Shown: piece by piece, positions 8,571 to 15,313 of the stretch | Layout of the letters: each line of letters begins with the position of its first letter | Numbering within the stretch: position 1 is the first letter of the stretch | Source: a virus | Length of the DNA stretch: 37,801 nucleotides | Virus record (IMG/VR): IMGVR_UViG_3300015189_000009 | Location: 1 to 37,801 of that record | Strand: one strand, 5' to 3' | Translations under genes and position numbers: made by a program | The notes under the pieces: generated by a model | The model's database searches: none | What the model was told of the DNA's origin: nothing | The model's input: the letters and a program-made list of their open reading frames with translations, nothing else

Positions 8571-8604
8571 TAACGGCTGTGCAGCGCATAAAATACAAAA
8601 CAAT

Positions 8605-9915
8605 ATGCCATACAATCGTTTCACTAAAAGAGAGGAGTCGGTTACGTCAGGTTTCGGATGGAGAAAACATCCAATTACCGGTTTACTGCAGCATCATAAC
8701 GGCATTGACACTAGTAGCCCAGAAAATACTAAAGTAGAAGATGCTGAACCATCTACGTCAGAAGGAGTAATTAATAATTGGACTGATTCACTTGGTGGCA
8801 ATATCGCCAGTGTTACTTATCGTCGACTAAAGAAAAGATTACAGATTCACCATAATAATAGCTTCAGAAGCAATAGCGGAGACAAAAGCTTCCTAGGAAT
8901 GCTTATATCACTAACCGGCAAAACAGGGAACGTGACTGGACCACACGCACACTGGGAGCTTCACGAAGGCGCCGACATACAACCGAATGGCGTTATTCCT
9001 AAGGACAAGAAAGGAAAGCCCATTGATCCAACCCCTTTTATTTTTCAAGGACCACAACCAACTATGCCACAAGATCAAACTTCAAGTAAATTTGTTACTG
9101 TACAGGACGGATGGGGATTGTCTAATGTAGCAAAAGCTGCAGGATTACCAAATCCCGGCAGCCCTGACACCTGGGCCTATGTTTACCACCTCAATCCAGG
9201 TTATCGAGGCGCTACTGACTGGGATAGTCTTAATAAACGAATGGGTAGCGGAGATATTCTACGTGTTCGACCGGACGACCAAACACCGGCGCCACCTCAA
9301 CCAGTAGATCAAAGAGATCAGAAAATTATTGATTTACAAACAAAGCTAGCTGCAGCTAATGAAGCAGCTCGATTAGCCAACGAAGCTGCAAAGCTAACGG
9401 AATCTGAAATGAATGCTAAGCTAGCCGAAGAGCGCGAGATTCAACAAGCACAGATTAACGATGCCGAAATTAAGCATCAACAAGAAGTCCTTAATATGAA
9501 GGGTCGATTAGCGGAAATAGAGAAAGGAATGAACATCGATGTAACCGAGTCAATCCGTAAGATTGAGGAAAAGACCGGGATTTTTAAGCTAATTCTAGGC
9601 AGTATTATCACTAAATGGGGTGACTTAGTGGACCGATATTTCAGTGGTACCGATTACCTTGGGCTTCCTGGTTGGTTTATAAGAGGTCAATTAAAATATA
9701 ATGCGCCGGTCGTATTCTTTGGTATAGTGACTTACCTATCTACTCGTATTCCACTTCATTTAGTTGGAGTAGAGTGGAACCCAGCAATAGAATCCGCTCT
9801 AGGAATCTTCTCTGCAGGAATAGGTTTCGTTGCTAAAGACATTGCATCTCAGTTCTACGATACCAATAAGGACGGTAAAATAGATCTCGATGATTTAAAG
9901 ACTATTACTAACTAA
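8605..9915 (+). CDS. M23-family peptidoglycan endopeptidase with membrane and EF-hand-like tail
   Basis: A lysin of 436 residues from the ATG at 8605; a TTG 19 codons upstream would fall in the hairpin region. Residues about 14-135 form an M23 metallopeptidase: GFGWRKHPITG, HHNGID (zinc ligands H31 and D35) and GPHAHWELH (the HxH). Residues about 155-225 resemble a LysM-type wall-binding domain (FVTVQDGWGLSNVAKAAGL). Residues about 230-335 are a long Ala/Glu/Gln coiled coil. Hydrophobic stretches at about 365-385 and 398-415 could be membrane segments. The end carries DTNKDGKIDLDDL, an EF-hand/dockerin calcium-loop pattern. Cleavage of cross-links in host peptidoglycan is expected. The anchored C-terminal half is atypical for an endolysin. 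Confidence 0.8.
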   Translation: MPYNRFTKREESVTSGFGWRKHPITGLLQHHNGIDTSSPENTKVEDAEPSTSEGVINNWTDSLGGNIASVTYRRLKKRLQIHHNNSFRSNSGDKSFLGMLISLTGKTGNVTGPHAHWELHEGADIQPNGVIPKDKKGKPIDPTPFIFQGPQPTMPQDQTSSKFVTVQDGWGLSNVAKAAGLPNPGSPDTWAYVYHLNPGYRGATDWDSLNKRMGSGDILRVRPDDQTPAPPQPVDQRDQKIIDLQTKLAAANEAARLANEAAKLTESEMNAKLAEEREIQQAQINDAEIKHQQEVLNMKGRLAEIEKGMNIDVTESIRKIEEKTGIFKLILGSIITKWGDLVDRYFSGTDYLGLPGWFIRGQLKYNAPVVFFGIVTYLSTRIPLHLVGVEWNPAIESALGIFSAGIGFVAKDIASQFYDTNKDGKIDLDDLKTITN

Positions 9916-9919
9916 GATA

Positions 9920-10153
9920 ATGCACAAAAAAGGCGAAATATTGCTAATAACTCACGAACTCAAAGGTATTTTTATCGGTACGCTTAAAGAGGATTTTCAT
10001 CCGGCTGAGAATACATACAGAGTTACTGTATTGGAACCTCTAGGGTCTAGAGTACATAAAGGCGACTTTGAACCGTGTTCGGCCAATCGTTGTAAAGTAA
10101 AAAGTATTCGACAAGAAGATATTAAGAGCTTCAAGCAAAATGTGGAAAACTGA
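9920..10153 (+). CDS. Small hypothetical protein, SH3-like β fold possible
   Basis: A 77-residue protein starting 4 bases after the lysin stop. The pattern KKGEILLITHELKGIFIGTL with alternating hydrophobic strands and a later VTVLEPL strand suggests a small β-barrel of KOW or SH3 type, but I do not recognise a family. It contains two cysteines without a zinc-ligand arrangement. It overlaps the next gene by 14 bases. Function unknown. Confidence 0.55.
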   Translation: MHKKGEILLITHELKGIFIGTLKEDFHPAENTYRVTVLEPLGSRVHKGDFEPCSANRCKVKSIRQEDIKSFKQNVEN

Positions 10154-10421
10154 GCTAAGCCATATCGCCGGTATGGCGGTAGTTCATGTGACGCCCCTCA
10201 ACGATTTATTTCCCCATGTCGATGATAGTGAGTGCGACTGCCATCCTAAGGTCCAATATCAGGCAAATAAGACTGATAACTCCATAGGGAATTCTACTGT
10301 ACATTTGGACAGTAGTAGCTCGTTAGTGCCAATATTTGTACATAACTCGTTTGATAAAAGAGAGTTGGTAGAGCAGAAGACAAGCCAAAAGAAAATCAAC
10401 TACACCACAACCTACATTTAA
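10140..10421 (+). CDS. Conserved phage protein with PLND and VHNSxD motifs
   Basis: A 93-residue protein with HVTPLNDLFPHVDDSECDCH near the N-terminus and VPIFVHNSFDKRELVE near the end. Many phages and mobile elements carry small proteins with this arrangement: a PLNDL start, a Cys-containing middle, and a (V)VHNSxDxRE end. Their function is unknown. Here the middle contains a longer Asn/Ser-rich insertion (about residues 42-60). The TGA/ATG overlap with 9920 implies coupling. It ends just before the promoter at 10425. Confidence 0.6.
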   Translation: MWKTELSHIAGMAVVHVTPLNDLFPHVDDSECDCHPKVQYQANKTDNSIGNSTVHLDSSSSLVPIFVHNSFDKRELVEQKTSQKKINYTTTYI

Positions 10422-10423
10422 GA

Positions 10424-10457
10424 ATGTCTTGACATTCAGCCCCGACAGCGATACGAT
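10424..10457 (+). promoter_or_regulatory. Promoter with TGTCTTGACA operator
   Basis: TTGACA (10429-10434), 17 bases, then TACGAT (10452-10457) make a near-consensus sigma-70-type promoter. The palindrome ATGTCTTGACAT (10424-10435) covers the -35 box. The same TGTC-N2-GACA palindrome lies at 15571 and 16554, also at promoters. GATACGAT (10450-10457) recurs at 15561. Binding by a phage repressor is inferred. Confidence 0.65.
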
Positions 10458-10482
10458 TGAGTATATTTTAACCCCTGAAGAA

Positions 10483-10821
10483 ATGGTCGAATTGGAGAAA
10501 ACAAATAGAGGTTTTGATATATCTAAGTTTAAAGATCGAGATGGTGAAGAGTGTAGCTTACAGAAATCTAGTATTGCCACTGAAGACGCTATTTGGTTGG
10601 GCATGGATAATCCTGACATTAAAGAGTTTTTCCCTATGCCAAGAGATACAGATGAATCATGGTTCAAAATCGGCAAAGAGGAGTTGCAGGGCCTTAGAAA
10701 GAGACCACAAAATGAGATTCACGCATTTAGTCGAATGCACCTTACGCGAGAGCAGGTTGCTAACCTACTGCCATTCTTAATCAAATTTGTTGAGACTGGA
10801 GAACTTCATGAGCAAGGATGA
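10483..10821 (+). CDS. Conserved phage protein with CSLQKSS motif
   Basis: A 112-residue protein from ATG 10483. The core KDRDGEECSLQKSSIATEDA followed by IWLGMDNP, and the end SRMHLTREQVANLLPFLIKF with ETGEL, match a small protein family spread over many phage accessory regions; its function is unknown. The frame is open upstream to a TTG at 10429, but that codon is the -35 box of a strong promoter, and family members begin shortly before the FKDR segment. The ATG at 10483 lies about 19 bases after the expected transcription start. It overlaps the next gene by 14 bases. Confidence 0.65.
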   Translation: MVELEKTNRGFDISKFKDRDGEECSLQKSSIATEDAIWLGMDNPDIKEFFPMPRDTDESWFKIGKEELQGLRKRPQNEIHAFSRMHLTREQVANLLPFLIKFVETGELHEQG

Positions 10822-11020
10822 CATGGCGAACGCGCCAAAAGGCGTAAGACTTCCATTTAAACGAGTTAAAGAGCTTAAGCCGTTTTGCCCCGATTGTGAT
10901 AGTACGCTCGGTGGGAATAACTCGTTAGCGTTTCCGTACAGATGCTATCAATGCAATGTCTACTGGGAGTCGAAAATTACAGAGGAAACGCATCTATTCT
11001 ATAAGCGCCAAATAACTTAA
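10808..11020 (+). CDS. Small zinc-ribbon protein
   Basis: A 70-residue protein from ATG 10808 (ATG 10823 is possible). CPDC and CYQC, separated by 14-17 residues (FCPDCDSTLGGNNSLAFPY then RCYQCNVYW), form a four-cysteine zinc ribbon. The N-terminus is basic (RLPFKRVKELK). Such small ribbons can bind nucleic acid or support protein contacts. No specific function can be assigned. The longer frame from a TTG at 10787 overlaps the previous gene and is not favoured. Confidence 0.6.
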   Translation: MSKDDMANAPKGVRLPFKRVKELKPFCPDCDSTLGGNNSLAFPYRCYQCNVYWESKITEETHLFYKRQIT

Positions 11021-11037
11021 CATCTAACCTAGAGATT

Positions 11038-11340
11038 ATGGGGCGATTTATATTCAAAATCAGCGTAAAAGGCAAGCCGTACTACGGAGAGTGGAGCACT
11101 ATAGTCGATGCGCCCATCTCCAATCTAATGGAATTAGAAACCTTTAAGGACTATTATCGACTGAATTACGGTTTAGTTGGATTTAGAGAACTAGATGAAA
11201 GACTCTCAAGAGTCGAGGAGACAGGTTGTAGCGGCTTTGACCACACCTTGAAAGATTTGTTGAGCTGGAACCGCGCAGGTAAAAACGAGGGACCTATCAG
11301 GACAGAATTAGGATTATATAGAAAATACAAATTAACCTAG
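11038..11340 (+). CDS. Hypothetical protein
   Basis: A 100-residue protein of mixed α/β composition beginning RFIFKISVKGKPYYGEW and ending in a basic YRKYKLT. I recognise no family. Its start is preceded by TAACCTAGAGATTATG, a context repeated almost exactly at the next gene. Coding is supported by tight spacing within the accessory gene string. Confidence 0.55.
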   Translation: MGRFIFKISVKGKPYYGEWSTIVDAPISNLMELETFKDYYRLNYGLVGFRELDERLSRVEETGCSGFDHTLKDLLSWNRAGKNEGPIRTELGLYRKYKLT

Positions 11341-11345
11341 AGATC

Positions 11346-11504
11346 ATGAAGTCAAAAACGGCAAGTGGTGTAGGAATAATATATATATTGCCTAAAACAC
11401 TCTTGAAGGTAGAGTCGAAGAGAAGGAAAAGAATTAATAAAAAGATAAATGCAGCAATGGGGAAACGGTTGGCCTTGTGGAGAAAAGCCGTCTCTGGTAT
11501 TTGA
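11346..11504 (+). CDS. Short basic hypothetical protein
   Basis: A 52-residue frame, ATG 11346 to TGA 11502-11504, with a basic centre (ESKRRKRINKKINAAMGKRL). The start follows the previous stop by 5 bases and sits in the context TAACCTAGAGATCATG, matching the one at 11038 except for one base. That repeated context is the main support. It overlaps a longer upstream start for the next gene (11449), which would have to be wrong if this one is real. Confidence 0.4.
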   Translation: MKSKTASGVGIIYILPKTLLKVESKRRKRINKKINAAMGKRLALWRKAVSGI

Positions 11505-11514
11505 TATTGATCTA

Positions 11515-11826
11515 ATGATTATGGGGAATCACGAATATCCAACACTTGAAGAACTAGACACTATTGAAGAATGGGATTTTAAGGACTTTGATGGATTAGC
11601 AAATTATATCGGCGATCTTTGGCACCACAAAGACTGGGGCTATAGTTACGAAGGCAAGTCCACTAAGCGACTACAATTACATACTGGCGGTTGGTCAGGC
11701 AACGAAAGCATAATCGATGCCTTGCAAAAGAACGGCATGTTCTGGGGCTTAACATGGCAGAAAAGTGTGAGGGGTGGACATTTCTGGTTTAAGTGGAAAG
11801 CTCTCGACTTTACTGAGTCTAAGTAA
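11515..11826 (+). CDS. Conserved phage protein with HTGGWSGNE motif
   Basis: A 103-residue protein from ATG 11515 (ATG 11521 also possible; an ATG at 11449 would add 22 residues). EYPTLEELDTIEEWDFKDFD at the start and LHTGGWSGNESIIDALQKNG, then MFWGLTW and RGGHFWFKW, match a small conserved family in phage accessory regions with unknown function. The later start is preferred because family members begin near the YPTEEEL segment and because it leaves room for the 52-residue gene upstream. Confidence 0.65.
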   Translation: MIMGNHEYPTLEELDTIEEWDFKDFDGLANYIGDLWHHKDWGYSYEGKSTKRLQLHTGGWSGNESIIDALQKNGMFWGLTWQKSVRGGHFWFKWKALDFTESK

Positions 11827-11837
11827 GGTTATAACCG

Positions 11838-11923
11838 AATATTGCTAGGGGAAATAGTATGTAGCTCTACATTTTCCGAGCTAACTCTGTAAGAGGCGGA
11901 GTTTCCCTAGCAGTATTTGCTGC
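11838..11923 (+). ncRNA. Branched RNA structure in the intergenic region
   Basis: A long imperfect outer stem pairs 11841-11854 (ATTGCTAGGG and following) with 11902-11915 (TTTCCCTAGCAGTA), with one bulged G. Inside are two hairpins: ATGTA/TACAT around 11859-11872 with loop GCTC, and AACTCTG/CGGAGTT (11883-11889, 11897-11903) with a 7-base loop. The 7-bp GCTAGGG/CCCTAGC closure and about 69-base span recall a tRNA, but the T-loop consensus and proper D and T arms are absent. A small GCAG/CTGC hairpin and T6 (11930-11935) follow and could end transcription. Its role is unknown. Confidence 0.45.
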
Positions 11924-11948
11924 GATTAATTTTTTAGCTAGCTAATTT

Positions 11949-12182
11949 ATGCCACCAGAGCAAAAGCCTAGTATTGGCAGGATTGTCCATTTCGTAGGAG
12001 AACGCGATAGTATCAACTTAGCCGCGCTCGTTACGGCAGTTAACGAAGATGATACTATTAATCTAGCTGTATTTGGACCAAACGGAGGATACGGGTTTCG
12101 TCAAAACGTTAAACATGTTGAAGGCCCAGTACAGACGACAGAAGAGGCATCGGGTACTTGGCATTTTCCAGAACGAATTTAA
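11949..12182 (+). CDS. Conserved phage protein with GRIVHFV start and WHFPER end
   Basis: A 77-residue protein. KPSIGRIVHFVGERDSINLA at the start, AVFGPNGGYGFRQNV in the middle and GTWHFPER at the end match a small β-strand protein family very common in phages of many hosts (GRIVHY, AAIVT, NPxG, GTWHWPER). No function is known. It stands alone between the branched RNA segment and a strong hairpin. Confidence 0.7.
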   Translation: MPPEQKPSIGRIVHFVGERDSINLAALVTAVNEDDTINLAVFGPNGGYGFRQNVKHVEGPVQTTEEASGTWHFPERI

Positions 12183-12191
12183 TAGTTAGCA

Positions 12192-12229
12192 TATGGTCCG
12201 GACATAAGTGTCCGGACCATAAATATAAT
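12192..12229 (+). promoter_or_regulatory. 13-bp perfect inverted repeat with adjacent TATAAT
   Basis: TATGGTCCGGACA (12192-12204) and TGTCCGGACCATA (12209-12221) form a perfect 13-bp stem with loop TAAG, located 10 bases after a stop codon. No T-tract follows; instead TATAAT occupies 12224-12229, 16 bases before the next ATG. It could be a terminator for the upstream gene or an operator covering the -35 region of a promoter for the downstream gene. The second reading is suggested by the -10 box. Confidence 0.55.
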
Positions 12230-12245
12230 TGACTCATTACATGCA

Positions 12246-12551
12246 ATGACATTCACAACAACACCGGAAGATATTGAACGAATCAGAACCAGTAGTAATC
12301 CACACGCAGAGCTCCTTCAACTTGCTGATAGTAAGATTGTTTACCATGTACCAACGGTTGGTTCATGGGATCCATTCAGAGCTAATCTAATTAATGGTGT
12401 TTATCACGATTTTCGCAGTGAATTAGCTATGCCTAAAGGACAAATGATAAATGATTTAAGAGCGCTAGGTGAGCCAGAGTTAGCTATTTTAGTGATCGAT
12501 GGGATATTTGATGAAGATCCAGGGACTAGCTGGGAAAACAAGAAAGAATAA
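12246..12551 (+). CDS. Hypothetical protein
   Basis: A 101-residue acidic protein with predicted helices and the segment LLQLADSKIVYHVPTVGSWD. I recognise no family. The gene has its own candidate -10 box (12224) and is followed by an AT-rich promoter-like gap, so it may be transcribed alone. The C-terminus ends in a charged SWENKKE tail. Confidence 0.5.
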   Translation: MTFTTTPEDIERIRTSSNPHAELLQLADSKIVYHVPTVGSWDPFRANLINGVYHDFRSELAMPKGQMINDLRALGEPELAILVIDGIFDEDPGTSWENKKE

Positions 12552-12553
12552 GG

Positions 12554-12600
12554 TATAATATCATAAAGTGTCTTATAGTAAATATAATCCGCATTATACT
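12554..12600 (+). promoter_or_regulatory. AT-rich promoter region with three -10-like boxes
   Basis: TATAAT at 12554-12559 and 12583-12588, and TATACT at 12595-12600. The last ends 8 bases before the ATG at 12609, so transcription from it would begin at or next to the start codon, giving a leaderless or nearly leaderless message. No clear -35 box is visible for any of them. Confidence 0.4.
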
Positions 12601-12608
12601 CAGTAAAT

Positions 12609-12923
12609 ATGTCAACAGACGATCCATTATTACAAAAAGTCTTTAAGGACGTACCAATACAAGCTTATACACAACTAAAACGGGCAGTATCTACTTTAGT
12701 CGAACAATGGCAATCTACCGATATGTGGGGGATCTCTTCTGCTAATATAATCCATAAAGATAAGTGTTTACACTTGAACCGTAAAACTAGACTTGTTAAT
12801 GGCTCCGGTAACTCAAAAGGCGATAAAGATTACTTCATGCCTTACTGTGACAATTGCGGAACTTGTTTCCCTACAGAGGGCCGTTTCCGCTGCTCTGTAA
12901 TTCCTATTAACGACATGCAATGA
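12609..12923 (+). CDS. Hypothetical protein with a CxxC motif
   Basis: A 104-residue protein. The C-terminal half has HKDKCLHLNRKT, YCDNCGTCF and FRCSV, giving several Cys and His residues that could bind a metal, although the spacing does not match a standard ribbon. The N-terminus is helical (VPIQAYTQLKRAVSTLVEQW). No family is recognised. Its stop overlaps the next start (ATGA). Confidence 0.5.
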   Translation: MSTDDPLLQKVFKDVPIQAYTQLKRAVSTLVEQWQSTDMWGISSANIIHKDKCLHLNRKTRLVNGSGNSKGDKDYFMPYCDNCGTCFPTEGRFRCSVIPINDMQ

Positions 12924-13450
12924 CCGACTTCAAGATAGTAAAAAGTGGACCAAGGCTCATACCTATATTTGAGTTTGTACATCTTGAGATCAAATTTCGG
13001 GGTAAAGCGGTTTCCGATAATCAATGGGTTTATGGTTACTACGTATTCCGCGATGGCTACAAGAAAGGGATGATCTACGAGCCAAATGGTCTCGGTCATG
13101 ACGTCATTATCGGCACAGTAAGTCAATTCACAGGTTTAAATGATAAGAAAGACACAGAGATTTACAGAGGAGATATTGTGCAAGCGCAGAACGAGTGCTG
13201 GGGGAATAAACCTCCTGAACCGTTTATTGTCGATTATGATAATGAGCTTGGAGGCTGGAAACTAGATAGAGATGAAGATGCACTGCCAAGATTCTATACT
13301 GACTGGGTAGTTATTGGTAATATTTATGATAATGTGGAATTGTTAACCTTCAAAGGGAGGTGTGATGATTGCGGGAAACCTTTACCTAAGGGCTACTCCA
13401 TCGAATGCCCAAGATGTGAAGCCGCCAGTTTTGAACGCACTCTACACTAA
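12920..13450 (+). CDS. YopX-type protein with C-terminal zinc ribbon
   Basis: A 176-residue protein. Residues about 22-145 match the YopX domain of phage proteins: IKFRGKAVSDNQWVYGYYVF, a GTVSQFTGLNDKKDTEIYRG segment ending in GDIV, and VIGNIYDNVELL. Residues about 150-170 add a zinc ribbon, CDDCGKPLPKGYSIECPRC. YopX proteins form ring-like oligomers in crystal structures, but their role is unresolved. A second YopX gene without the ribbon lies at 20926. The added ribbon and a divergent N-terminal 20 residues suggest a specialised version. Confidence 0.78.
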   Translation: MTDFKIVKSGPRLIPIFEFVHLEIKFRGKAVSDNQWVYGYYVFRDGYKKGMIYEPNGLGHDVIIGTVSQFTGLNDKKDTEIYRGDIVQAQNECWGNKPPEPFIVDYDNELGGWKLDRDEDALPRFYTDWVVIGNIYDNVELLTFKGRCDDCGKPLPKGYSIECPRCEAASFERTLH

Positions 13451-13455
13451 AAAGC

Positions 13456-13549
13456 TTGACTTCTCTACTCTTCTCTGTTTCACTATAAGAGTACTTTAAT
13501 TATTAAGAGGTAATTTCAGACAAAGACGCTAAGCGTTTGCCTGAAATTA
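13456..13549 (+). promoter_or_regulatory. Upstream region of the partition operon: -10 box and long hairpin
   Basis: TATAAG at 13484-13489 is a plausible -10 box. TTGACT at 13456 is 22 bases away, too far for a normal -35. Between them TTCTCT is repeated at 13461 and 13471, exactly 10 bp apart. A hairpin follows: TAATTTCAG/CTGAAATTA (13511-13519, 13541-13549) with inner CAAA/TTTG and CGC/GCG pairing, ending 10 bases before the parA start. An operator or leader control element for the partition genes is inferred. Confidence 0.5.
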
Positions 13550-13559
13550 GACATCAACA

Positions 13560-14336
13560 ATGATCATATCAGTTGCTGCCCAAAAGGGAGGCTGCGGTAA
13601 AACAACCACAGCTATTTCAATCGCTGCTTACCTAGCAAGAAAAGGTAAGAATGTTCTAATTATTGACCTAGACGGTCAATGCAATACCAGTTTTGTTCTA
13701 CTTAAGAACTACACTACCCTATCCCGTGCGTTAACTCCGGATAAAACAGTGGCATCAATCCTAGATGATAACTTGCCGCTTCCGATATACGACACAATAA
13801 TCCCAACACTAAAATTAGTGCCCTCTCATGCTAACCTTTCAGACGCTAACTCTATATTGCCGACGCTAATTGATAAAGAACGCCGGTTACTGTATGCGTT
13901 GGAAGAACCTTCCAAGGAGTTTGACTACATCATAATCGACTGTCCGCCGGACCTTAGCTTTCTACCCTACTCTGCTCTAGTCGCTTCGGACTATGTACTT
14001 ATTCCGAGTAGCCCTAGCCGTTTCGATCTACAGGGACTAAAGAAGCTAATTGACAAGGTCGTGTCTGCTCAAAGCCCAAGACTTAATCCTAAGCTAAAGA
14101 TTCTCGGCCATTTAATGACCCTACGTGACCAAACCAATATGAGCAAAGAGGTTTACGAAACGATTGTGAAGCTCTTTGGCGATAATGTATTCAAGACTCA
14201 AATACCACGTAATGTAAAGGTATCTGAAGCTAACTCCAAAGGACTTGATATATTTGCTTATGCTGCAGACTGTCCGGCTGCATTAGCATATAAAAAACTA
14301 ATCGAGACAGAAATATTACCCAAATTAAGCAACTAA
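13560..14336 (+). CDS. parA: ParA-family partition ATPase
   Basis: A 258-residue deviant Walker ATPase. QKGGCGKTTT (residues 8-17) is the KGGxGK[TS] Walker A with the signature lysine, LIIDLDGQCN the A' motif (Gly replacing the usual Pro), and YIIIDCPPDL Walker B. It lacks the N-terminal helix-turn-helix of P1-type ParA, so it is a short type Ib-like form, which acts with a small ribbon-helix-helix partner. It moves low-copy replicons to daughter cells by ATP-dependent binding to nucleoid DNA. The partner follows 2 bases after the stop, then a replication initiator. With no integrase in the genome this indicates plasmid-like maintenance. Confidence 0.92.
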   Translation: MIISVAAQKGGCGKTTTAISIAAYLARKGKNVLIIDLDGQCNTSFVLLKNYTTLSRALTPDKTVASILDDNLPLPIYDTIIPTLKLVPSHANLSDANSILPTLIDKERRLLYALEEPSKEFDYIIIDCPPDLSFLPYSALVASDYVLIPSSPSRFDLQGLKKLIDKVVSAQSPRLNPKLKILGHLMTLRDQTNMSKEVYETIVKLFGDNVFKTQIPRNVKVSEANSKGLDIFAYAADCPAALAYKKLIETEILPKLSN

Positions 14337-14338
14337 CT

Positions 14339-14764
14339 ATGGCATCTAAAAAAAGTAAACATATCGATACCGATTCATTAATGAGTGAGTTTATGAACGG
14401 CAACTCCTTAGTTACAACTAACCCAGAAGTACTGCCTGGCCAGATGGAGATTCAGAGCGACGGAGGCATTACAGAAACGGATCGCTTTTATACACCTAAG
14501 AAAGAAGAAAGGAAGGAAGGAAGAAAAGAAGAAACCAAGGAAGATATATTCCAAGATTTATATACTCCTACCTACGAAGTTAACAAGGAAGAAATAAAGG
14601 AAGATAGAAGGCTATCTATGAATATAGATATATTCCCTTATAACTTGAAAGGAATAAAGCGGTTAATTGTTGCTAAGTCCGATCGTGGTGAGAAGGTCAA
14701 ACAGTGGCAAATAGTAAACAAAGCCATTGAGGAATATCTAACAAAGGAATTCAAAAAGCTATGA
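14339..14764 (+). CDS. Probable ParB-type partner with ribbon-helix-helix C-terminus
   Basis: A 141-residue protein. Residues 1-45 are polar, the middle is a highly charged, probably disordered linker encoded by a purine-rich run (KKEERKEGRKEETKED), and residues about 90-141 fit a ribbon-helix-helix domain: LSMNIDIFPYNLKGIKRLIV, then KVKQWQIVNKAIEEYLTKEF. Position directly after parA matches small centromere-binding partners such as ParG or omega, whose flexible basic N-terminus stimulates the ATPase. Here the flexible part is long and central. The centromere could be the phased repeats at 15264. Partner function is inferred from context. Confidence 0.68.
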   Translation: MASKKSKHIDTDSLMSEFMNGNSLVTTNPEVLPGQMEIQSDGGITETDRFYTPKKEERKEGRKEETKEDIFQDLYTPTYEVNKEEIKEDRRLSMNIDIFPYNLKGIKRLIVAKSDRGEKVKQWQIVNKAIEEYLTKEFKKL

Positions 14765-15219
14765 AAAGCGCCACAGAACTTGCCCAACAAATGACGCCTG
14801 CAGAGCTATTGAAACGTGCTCGTGGCGGTGATTACCGCATCGACGCCGATGATCAACAAGCAGGGGTCATTATTCCTAACTCAACACAAATACCAAATGA
14901 AGTTCTTGATACTTGGATGGCAGCATTATCAGGAGCGGAGTTGAAGGTTTTGATGTACATAATCCGTAAGACTTTCGGATACAACAAGGCCAATGAGGGC
15001 GACCAAATACCGCTATCCCAAATTATGTCCGGCACGAAAAGAGCCGATGGGAAAGTCGTGGACTGTGGTACTGGCTTGTCCAAGAGTACAGCTCTAGCAG
15101 CTATTAGGGTCCTGGAAAATGCCGGGTTAATAGCTGTAGTCCGCGAAAAGATCAACAAGGATACCAATGAAATTAATTATTACAAGCTAGTAACGCGGGG
15201 ATTGTATAACCGCAAATAG
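14761..15219 (+). CDS. Winged-helix replication initiator-type protein
   Basis: A 152-residue protein. IPNEVLDTWMAALSGAELKV then LMYIIRKTFGYNK, a segment of switch-like residues, GLSKSTALAAIRVLENAGLI and a β-wing fit the winged-helix N-domain of phage and plasmid initiators (RepO/replisome organiser type). The usual C-terminal helicase-loader domain is missing, so this is either a short initiator or a regulator. The start overlaps the previous stop (ATGA). A hairpin and phased direct repeats follow at once, the expected layout for an initiator and its origin. Confidence 0.7.
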   Translation: MKSATELAQQMTPAELLKRARGGDYRIDADDQQAGVIIPNSTQIPNEVLDTWMAALSGAELKVLMYIIRKTFGYNKANEGDQIPLSQIMSGTKRADGKVVDCGTGLSKSTALAAIRVLENAGLIAVVREKINKDTNEINYYKLVTRGLYNRK

Positions 15220-15246
15220 GGGTAGTACGATTTTTACTACTACCCC
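15219..15246 (+). repeat. Hairpin after the initiator gene
   Basis: GGGGTAGTA (15219-15227) pairs perfectly with TACTACCCC (15238-15246) around a 10-base loop. The stem starts on the last base of the initiator stop codon. No T-tract follows. It may be a terminator of weak type or part of an origin, since phased repeats begin 18 bases further on. Confidence 0.6.
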
Positions 15247-15263
15247 GTATGAAAACTGTACAC

Positions 15264-15313
15264 TCAATAATAATCAAACAAGTTCAATAAATATCAATAT
15301 TGATCAATAGCAA
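15264..15313 (+). repeat. Five 10-bp-phased TCAAWA repeats: candidate iterons or centromere
   Basis: TCAATA, TCAAAC, TCAATA, TCAATA and TCAATA begin at 15264, 15274, 15284, 15294 and 15304, exactly 10 bp apart, so all lie on one face of the helix. An AT-rich run (about 15311-15327) follows. The array lies between the initiator gene and the next gene, a typical place for an origin or a partition site. RHH partition proteins usually bind short tandem repeats of this kind. Which protein binds is not shown by the sequence. Confidence 0.65.

Noticed and set aside
10429-10482. TTG start for the gene ending at 10821
   Set aside because: The TTG is the -35 hexamer of a near-consensus promoter with an operator; the ATG at 10483 fits the family start better.
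11449-11514. Longer start for the HTGGWSGNE-family gene
   Set aside because: It overlaps the 52-residue gene with a repeated start context, and the extra residues are not part of the family as I know it.
11844-11912. tRNA gene
   Set aside because: The 7-bp outer stem and length fit, but there is no T-loop consensus, no proper D arm and no acceptable anticodon arm.
14500-14620. Purine-rich repeat as a regulatory or mobile element
   Set aside because: The AAGGAAG-type run is inside the coding frame of the RHH protein and encodes its Lys/Glu linker; low-complexity coding explains it.
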